From Lentisphaerota bacterium (lineage in GTDB: Bacteria; Verrucomicrobiota; Kiritimatiellia; UBA8416; JAFGIZ01), in NCBI GenBank assembly GCA_016929365.1, contig JAFGIZ010000130.1:1-10966 (forward strand): a stretch of DNA of 10,966 bases, written 5' to 3'. The notes below the pieces were generated by a model. It was not told the origin of the DNA. It made no database searches and saw only the letters and a program-made list of their open reading frames with translations. This document shows, piece by piece, positions 7,179 to 10,966 of this stretch. The translations under genes and the position numbers were made by a program. Numbering within the stretch: the stretch's first letter is position 1; every line of letters starts with the position of its first letter.

Positions 7179-8213
7179 ATGCCCCGCATGCATGGCATGA
7201 CCTATCGTTGTATTCTGGATTTGCGTGAGACCGAGCGGGGGATCAAGTGGATCAAGGACCGCTTCGAACGGCGTTTCGCCGAGGCGCTGAATCTGACCCG
7301 CGTCTCGGCGCCGTTGGTGGTGAAAAGCGGAACCGGCGTCAACGACGAGCTGGACGGTGTGCAAAAACCCGTTGGGCTGGCGGTCCGGGCGCTGGGCGGG
7401 CAGGTGGAGATTGTGCAGTCGCTGGCGAAGTGGAAGCGGGTTGCTTTGGCGGATTACGGATTCGAACGGGGTGAGGGGCTTTACACGGACATGAACGCGA
7501 TCCGGCCGGACGAGACGTTGGACGCGTTGCATTCGGTTTACGTGGATCAATGGGACTGGGAGGTCGCGATCGGGGAAGCAGACCGGAATGCGGCGTTTCT
7601 GCGCGGCGTTGTGGAACGCATCTACGGCGTCATCCGCGATCTGGAACGGGATGTGTGCGCAGAGTGGCCGGAGCTGGGAGAACCGGTGCTTCCCGCGTCC
7701 ATACACGTCGTACACAGTCAGGACCTGGAAGACCGCTGGCCGGGGTCCGATCCGCGCGAGCGCGAGACGCATATCTGCCGGGAGCAGGGGGCGGTTTTCG
7801 TCGCGGGCATCGGACAGGTCTTGAGGTCCGGCCGGCCGCACGATGCGCGGGCGGCGGATTACGACGACTGGATTACGGAAAGCGCGCCGGGCAAGCCGGG
7901 GCTGAACGGCGACATCCTGGTCTGGAACCCGGTGCTGGAAGCGGCATTCGAGCTGTCGTCGATGGGCATCCGGGTCAACGCGGACGCGTTGCGGGAGCAG
8001 CTCCGGCTGCACGGCGAAGCAGACAAGATCGGCCGGTATTTCCACCGGCGGGTGCTGGAGGGCCGGCTCCCCTTGTCCGTCGGCGGCGGGATCGGGCAGT
8101 CCCGGCTGTGCATGTTCCTGCTCCGCAAAGCTCACGTCGGCGAAGTGCAGGCCGGCGTCTGGCCCGACGACATGCTGGCGCAATGCCGGGCTTGCGGGAT
8201 ACGTTTGCTGTAG
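7179..8213 (+). CDS. asnA: Aspartate--ammonia ligase (ammonia-dependent asparagine synthetase A)
   Basis: AsnA makes asparagine from aspartate, ammonia and ATP through an aspartyl-AMP intermediate. It is evolutionarily a class II synthetase catalytic domain without tRNA-binding parts. The protein has 344 residues (E. coli AsnA has 330). Matches to the family include SGTGVNDELDG (50-60; Asp56 aligns with E. coli Asp46 at the aspartate site), VQSLAKWKRVAL (79-90), GEGLYTDMNAIRPDE (98-112), HSVYVDQWDWE (118-128), RPHDARAADYDDW (219-231), LNGDILVWNPVLEAAFELSS (242-261) and the ATP-site GGGIGQSRL (302-310) followed by VQAGVWP (323-329). The C-terminus ends in a CRACGIRLL segment carrying a CxxC pair that E. 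coli AsnA lacks, probably incidental. It is in an operon directly after asnS, so asparagine supply and charging would be co-expressed. Confidence 0.96.
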   Translation: MPRMHGMTYRCILDLRETERGIKWIKDRFERRFAEALNLTRVSAPLVVKSGTGVNDELDGVQKPVGLAVRALGGQVEIVQSLAKWKRVALADYGFERGEGLYTDMNAIRPDETLDALHSVYVDQWDWEVAIGEADRNAAFLRGVVERIYGVIRDLERDVCAEWPELGEPVLPASIHVVHSQDLEDRWPGSDPRERETHICREQGAVFVAGIGQVLRSGRPHDARAADYDDWITESAPGKPGLNGDILVWNPVLEAAFELSSMGIRVNADALREQLRLHGEADKIGRYFHRRVLEGRLPLSVGGGIGQSRLCMFLLRKAHVGEVQAGVWPDDMLAQCRACGIRLL

Positions 8214-8215
8214 GG

Positions 8216-8222
8216 GGGAGAG
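8216..8222 (+). promoter_or_regulatory. Ribosome binding site of the TGS GTPase gene
   Basis: A GGGAGAG purine run (GGAG core 8217-8220, 7 nt from the ATG) in the 14-nt asnA-GTPase gap. It sets the start at ATG 8228. The same frame is open far upstream inside asnA, but that part reads as an arginine-rich shadow translation. Confidence 0.6.
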
Positions 8223-8227
8223 GACTC

Positions 8228-9214
8228 ATGCCGGCGAACCTGACCCCCGAATATCACGAAGCGGAGCGGGCGTACCGCGCAGCCAGGAGCACGGAAGAGA
8301 AGCTGGCGTGCGCGCGGCGCATGCTGTCGGTCATTCCCAAGCACAAGGGAACGGACCGAATGCAGGGCGATCTGAAGCGGCGCATAGCGCGGCTCAAGGA
8401 ATCGATCGAGCGGCAGCGCAAGCGGCGGGGGCCTTCGTACCGGGTCAAGCCGGAGGGGGCGGGGCAGATCATGCTCGTGGGCCCCCCGAACGCGGGCAAA
8501 TCGTCCCTGCTGGCCCGGCTGACCCGCGCCGAACCGGAGGTGGCGGACTACCCCTGCACGACGCGCGAACCGCTGCCCGGCATGGTGCCGTATCTCGATA
8601 CGCATTTCCAACTGGTCGACCTGCCGCCGGTCTGGCGGGAGCACTGCGAAAGTTTCGTGTACGACAACGTGCGGGCGGCCGACGGCGCCGCGCTGGTTGT
8701 CGACGTAGCCGGGGAGGACCCCGTGCGCGATATCAGCGAGACGATGGACTTGCTGGCCGCCCGTCATATCCGGCTGGTTGCGCCGGGCGCGCCGCGGACG
8801 GGCAGCGGCCCGCCCTGGGCGGATATCGAGGCCGTCGTGGTGCTGAACCAGTGCGACCGGGACCCGGACGGGGATCTGACCGCGCTGGTCCGGGGGATGT
8901 TGACGATCGACCTGCCTGTCTGCACGTTCAGCGCCGGGACGGGCGCGGGCGCGGCGCCGCTGGTCGAAACGCTGTACGGCATGCTGCACGTGATCCGGAT
9001 TTACACGAAGGAGCAGGGTGAAGAGCCCGATCTGGACACCCCGTACACGGCGCCGGCGGGGTGCACGGTTAAGGATTTTGCCGCTTTTGTTCACAAGGAT
9101 TTTGCGGTACATCTTAAGCAGGCACGGGTCTGGGGAAGTGCGCGTTTCGACGGCCAGGCCGTGCCGCGGGATCATGTGCTGCAGGACGGCGATATTGTAG
9201 AATTGGAAATCTGA
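8228..9214 (+). CDS. DRG/Obg-like GTPase with C-terminal TGS domain
   Basis: A 328-residue TRAFAC-class P-loop GTPase of the DRG/Obg/HSR1 type. Residues 1-68 are a charged helical N-terminus (MPANLTPEYHEAERAYR, then IPKHKGTDRMQGDLKRRIAR), as in DRG relatives. The G domain starts near 79: G1 is GPPNAGKS (85-92), the G2 threonine is in CTTREPLPGM (110-119), G3 is DLPP (131-134), G4 is NQCD (207-210) and G5 is probably SAG (235-237). The TGS domain covers about 255-328 (VIRIYTKEQGEEPDLDTPY, then PAGCTVKDFAAFVHKDF, ending GDIVELEI). Relatives bind ribosomes or RNA; the cellular role of this bacterial branch is not known to me. Oddities: G3 lacks the usual glycine (DxxG) and G4 has Gln in place of the Lys of NKxD, so hydrolysis and guanine binding may differ from classical members. 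The gene lies 14 nt after asnA and 14 nt before the next gene. Confidence 0.88.
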   Translation: MPANLTPEYHEAERAYRAARSTEEKLACARRMLSVIPKHKGTDRMQGDLKRRIARLKESIERQRKRRGPSYRVKPEGAGQIMLVGPPNAGKSSLLARLTRAEPEVADYPCTTREPLPGMVPYLDTHFQLVDLPPVWREHCESFVYDNVRAADGAALVVDVAGEDPVRDISETMDLLAARHIRLVAPGAPRTGSGPPWADIEAVVVLNQCDRDPDGDLTALVRGMLTIDLPVCTFSAGTGAGAAPLVETLYGMLHVIRIYTKEQGEEPDLDTPYTAPAGCTVKDFAAFVHKDFAVHLKQARVWGSARFDGQAVPRDHVLQDGDIVELEI

Positions 9215-9215
9215 C

Positions 9216-9221
9216 GGAAGG
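9216..9221 (+). promoter_or_regulatory. Ribosome binding site of the AI-2E family gene
   Basis: GGAAGG lies just after the GTPase stop, 7 nt from GTG 9229 and 10 nt from ATG 9232, so it does not cleanly separate the two adjacent candidate starts. Confidence 0.5.
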
Positions 9222-9228
9222 CGTAAGC

Positions 9229-10281
9229 GTGATGAACGGCGAGAAAACAATTTCGGGGAACCAGGTGGCCGTGGCGTTTCTCGGTATTTTGACCCTGTTT
9301 GCCCTGGGCGTTGTCCTGAAGCTTGCCCAGTCGGTCATTCTCCCGCTGATTATTGCCTGGCTGCTCTCGTACATTCTGGCCCCGGTGGTCACGATGATGA
9401 CCCGCCGCCGGATTCCGGCCCCCGTCGCCGTAGGGATCGTATTGATTCTGCTCCTGGGGGTCATTTACCTCGCAGCCGTTTTCCTGCATGCGCGGGTCAA
9501 CGCGTTCGTGGCGGCTTTTCCGCGCTATGAAACCCGTTTGAACGAGCTGCTGGATACGCTGTCGGAACGCTGGAGTTTGACGCCGGAGACGGTAGCGGGA
9601 ATCCAGTGGGGCCCCTACGTGCGGTCGTTCCTCGTCCGGGTGTCTGGGCCGCTCGTCTCGTTTACCTCGGCGCTGGTGATGGTAATGGTGTTCCTGATCT
9701 TCCTGCTCCTGGGCAAGCCGTTCTTTGCCGACAAGGTGCGGGCCGCGTTTTCATCGCAAAAGGCGGAGCACTTCATTGACATCCTGAACTCGATTACGCG
9801 GCAGATCGGGCGCTATCTGTACGTGCAGCTACTGGTGAGCCTGGCGACGGGCGTGCTGGTCTGGTTGATCCTGTTTCTGATCGGCATTGATTTCGCGGTA
9901 ACCTGGGGCGCGTTGGCGTTCTTTCTGAACTTCATCCCGACAATCGGCTCCGTTCTGGCCTCGATCCCTCCCGTCCTGCTGGCGATTGTGCAATGCTATC
10001 CCGCCTGGTGGCCCGTGATTCTCACGCTGCTGGGCGTGACGACGGTACAGATGACCATCGGAAACGTGGTGACGCCGAAGTTGATGGGGGACCGCCTGAA
10101 CCTGAGTCCGGTGGTCGTGCTGCTGTCTCTGCTCTTCTGGGGGTGGTTATGGGGTTTTGTGGGGGCCCTGTTGTCGGTTCCCATTGCCTCGGCCATCAAG
10201 ATCGTTTGTGAGAATATCGAACCCCTGCATCCGCTCAGCGTCATGATGGGATCCGGGCGGGTGTATCAGACGCGGAAGTAA
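9229..10281 (+). CDS. AI-2E family transporter (PF01594-type polytopic membrane protein)
   Basis: A 350-residue inner-membrane protein, typical for the family. Hydrophobic segments lie near 13-32, 34-56, 64-87, 141-162, 198-219, 222-254, 262-280 and 293-325. Family signatures are FFLNFIPTIGSVLASIPPVL (231-250) and GNVVTPKLMGDRLNLSP (278-294) followed by a hydrophobic block ending in FVGALLSVPIASAIK. A soluble loop (about 88-135) precedes the fourth segment, as in relatives. Despite the name, characterised members include Na+/H+ antiporters as well as TqsA, and no quorum-sensing gene lies nearby, so the substrate should be left open. The start is GTG 9229 or ATG 9232, which differ by one residue. 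It is the last gene of the operon, and its 3' end overlaps convergent ychF by 16 bp, leaving no room for an intergenic terminator. Confidence 0.92.
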   Translation: MMNGEKTISGNQVAVAFLGILTLFALGVVLKLAQSVILPLIIAWLLSYILAPVVTMMTRRRIPAPVAVGIVLILLLGVIYLAAVFLHARVNAFVAAFPRYETRLNELLDTLSERWSLTPETVAGIQWGPYVRSFLVRVSGPLVSFTSALVMVMVFLIFLLLGKPFFADKVRAAFSSQKAEHFIDILNSITRQIGRYLYVQLLVSLATGVLVWLILFLIGIDFAVTWGALAFFLNFIPTIGSVLASIPPVLLAIVQCYPAWWPVILTLLGVTTVQMTIGNVVTPKLMGDRLNLSPVVVLLSLLFWGWLWGFVGALLSVPIASAIKIVCENIEPLHPLSVMMGSGRVYQTRK

Positions 10282-10966
10282 AGCACGTCGCCGTCGCGGA
10301 CGGCGTAGTCCCGCCCCTCGATGCGCAAGCGGCCGTGTTCGCGGGCGCCCTGGATACCGCCGTAGCGGTCGAAATCGTCGTAGGCGACAACCTCGGCGCG
10401 AATAAAATGCTCGGCGAAATCGGTGTGCACGGCGCGGGCGGCCTCGACGGCCGTGGCGCCCCGGGGCAGGGTCCAGGCGCGGACTTCCGTCTCGTTGAAC
10501 GTGATAAAGACCGCCAGGTTGAGCAGTTCCATGGTCGCGTGCGCGAGGCGCTGCAGCGCGGAGGCGTCCAAACCGGCATCCTTGCGGAACGCATCCGCCT
10601 CGCCGGGCGGGAGTTCCGCCAGTTCGGCCTCCCAGCGTGCGCAGACCGAGAGGACACGGCTGCCATGGGCTTCGGCCAGCGCGCGCAGCGGGGCAGGCGG
10701 CTGTGTGTGCGCCCCGGCGTCTTCGTCGCTATTGGCGACATAAAGCATGCGTTTAGCGGTTAGCAGGCGGTAAGGCTGGAGGCGCGAAGCGTCCTCCGCG
10801 CTGAGGTCAAGCGCGCGCACGGGCTGTTCGTTTTCGAGGGCCGCTCCGACGCGGGTGAGCAGCGCCTGGGTTGCGCGCGCCTCCGCATCGCGCCGGGCGG
10901 GTTTGTGCAGGCGATCCAGCGCGCGCCGCACGGTTTCGAGATCGGCCAGCATCAGCTCGATATTGA
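10266..10966 (-). CDS. ychF: YchF, Obg-family ATPase (C-terminal part; N-terminus beyond window)
   Basis: 232 complete codons of a minus-strand frame that enters from the right edge. An internal ATG at 10952 is not the real start because the frame continues as NIEL before it, matching the NTELALADLDT region of E. coli YchF. Visible parts: the helical coiled-coil domain (LADLETV onward), RALDLSAED, the nucleotide-specificity motif in YVANSDED (NxxE, as in the ATP-preferring YchF family, in place of NKxD), FNETEVRAWTLPRGATA and the C-terminal TGS domain (HTDFAEHFIRAEVV, ending DYAVRDGDVLYFRV). YchF/OLA1 binds ribosomes and is implicated in stress and redox responses. The P-loop and switch regions lie outside the window. 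It converges on and overlaps the AI-2E family gene. Confidence 0.95.
   Translation of the reverse strand, partial: NIELMLADLETVRRALDRLHKPARRDAEARATQALLTRVGAALENEQPVRALDLSAEDASRLQPYRLLTAKRMLYVANSDEDAGAHTQPPAPLRALAEAHGSRVLSVCARWEAELAELPPGEADAFRKDAGLDASALQRLAHATMELLNLAVFITFNETEVRAWTLPRGATAVEAARAVHTDFAEHFIRAEVVAYDDFDRYGGIQGAREHGRLRIEGRDYAVRDGDVLYFRV

Noticed and set aside
7550..8227. N-terminal extension of the TGS GTPase frame through asnA
   Set aside because: The extension is an Arg/Gly-rich out-of-frame reading of asnA. A good ribosome site and the family N-terminus place the start at 8228.
9229..10281. Quorum-sensing (AI-2) export role for the membrane protein
   Set aside because: The family name is historical; nothing in the window (no luxS or lsr genes) supports AI-2 as substrate.

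Overview
The window is high-GC bacterial chromosome with ten protein-coding genes, almost no non-coding space and no gene-free stretch longer than about 115 bases. I see no rRNA, tRNA, CRISPR array, insertion sequence, integrase or phage gene. The DNA looks like core housekeeping sequence. The left-edge protein (a GYF_2-type N-terminus joined to a glycine-rich membrane domain) and the DRG-like TGS GTPase are combinations I associate with the Planctomycetes/Verrucomicrobia/Kiritimatiellae/Lentisphaerae group. The hybrid kinase with a periplasmic-binding sensor is also common in Desulfobacterota. The taxonomic guess is therefore weak.

Layout. (1) 1-420, minus: 5' part of a GYF_2-domain membrane protein that runs off the left edge. 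(2) 530-937, plus: a nucleoside 2-deoxyribosyltransferase-like protein, divergent from (1). (3) 1010-3655, minus: a large hybrid sensor histidine kinase, convergent with (2); a 9-bp inverted repeat lies between the two stops. (4) 3768-10281, plus: seven tightly packed genes that look like one operon: lipB, lipA, a small putative lipoprotein, asnS, asnA, a DRG/Obg-like TGS GTPase, and an AI-2E-family membrane protein. Gaps are 10 to 52 nt, and lipB and lipA overlap. (5) 10266-10966, minus: the C-terminal part of ychF, whose stop overlaps the AI-2E-family gene by 16 bp.

How the genes fit together. LipB moves octanoate from acyl carrier protein to lipoyl domains and LipA inserts the sulfurs, so the pair forms a complete de novo lipoylation route. 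AsnA makes asparagine from aspartate and ammonia, and AsnS charges it onto tRNA-Asn, so the second pair couples synthesis to use. The GTPase and YchF are both TGS-domain P-loop NTPases of the translation-associated TRAFAC class. The membrane protein and the small exported protein have no obvious link to either theme.

The most interesting items are the asnS-asnA pair inside a lipoate operon, the altered G3/G4 motifs of the GTPase, the unrecognised small exported protein, the orphan hybrid kinase, and the lipB leader, which has a 10-bp hairpin and a six-codon mini-ORF abutting the GTG start. I did not find a convincing new multi-gene system.
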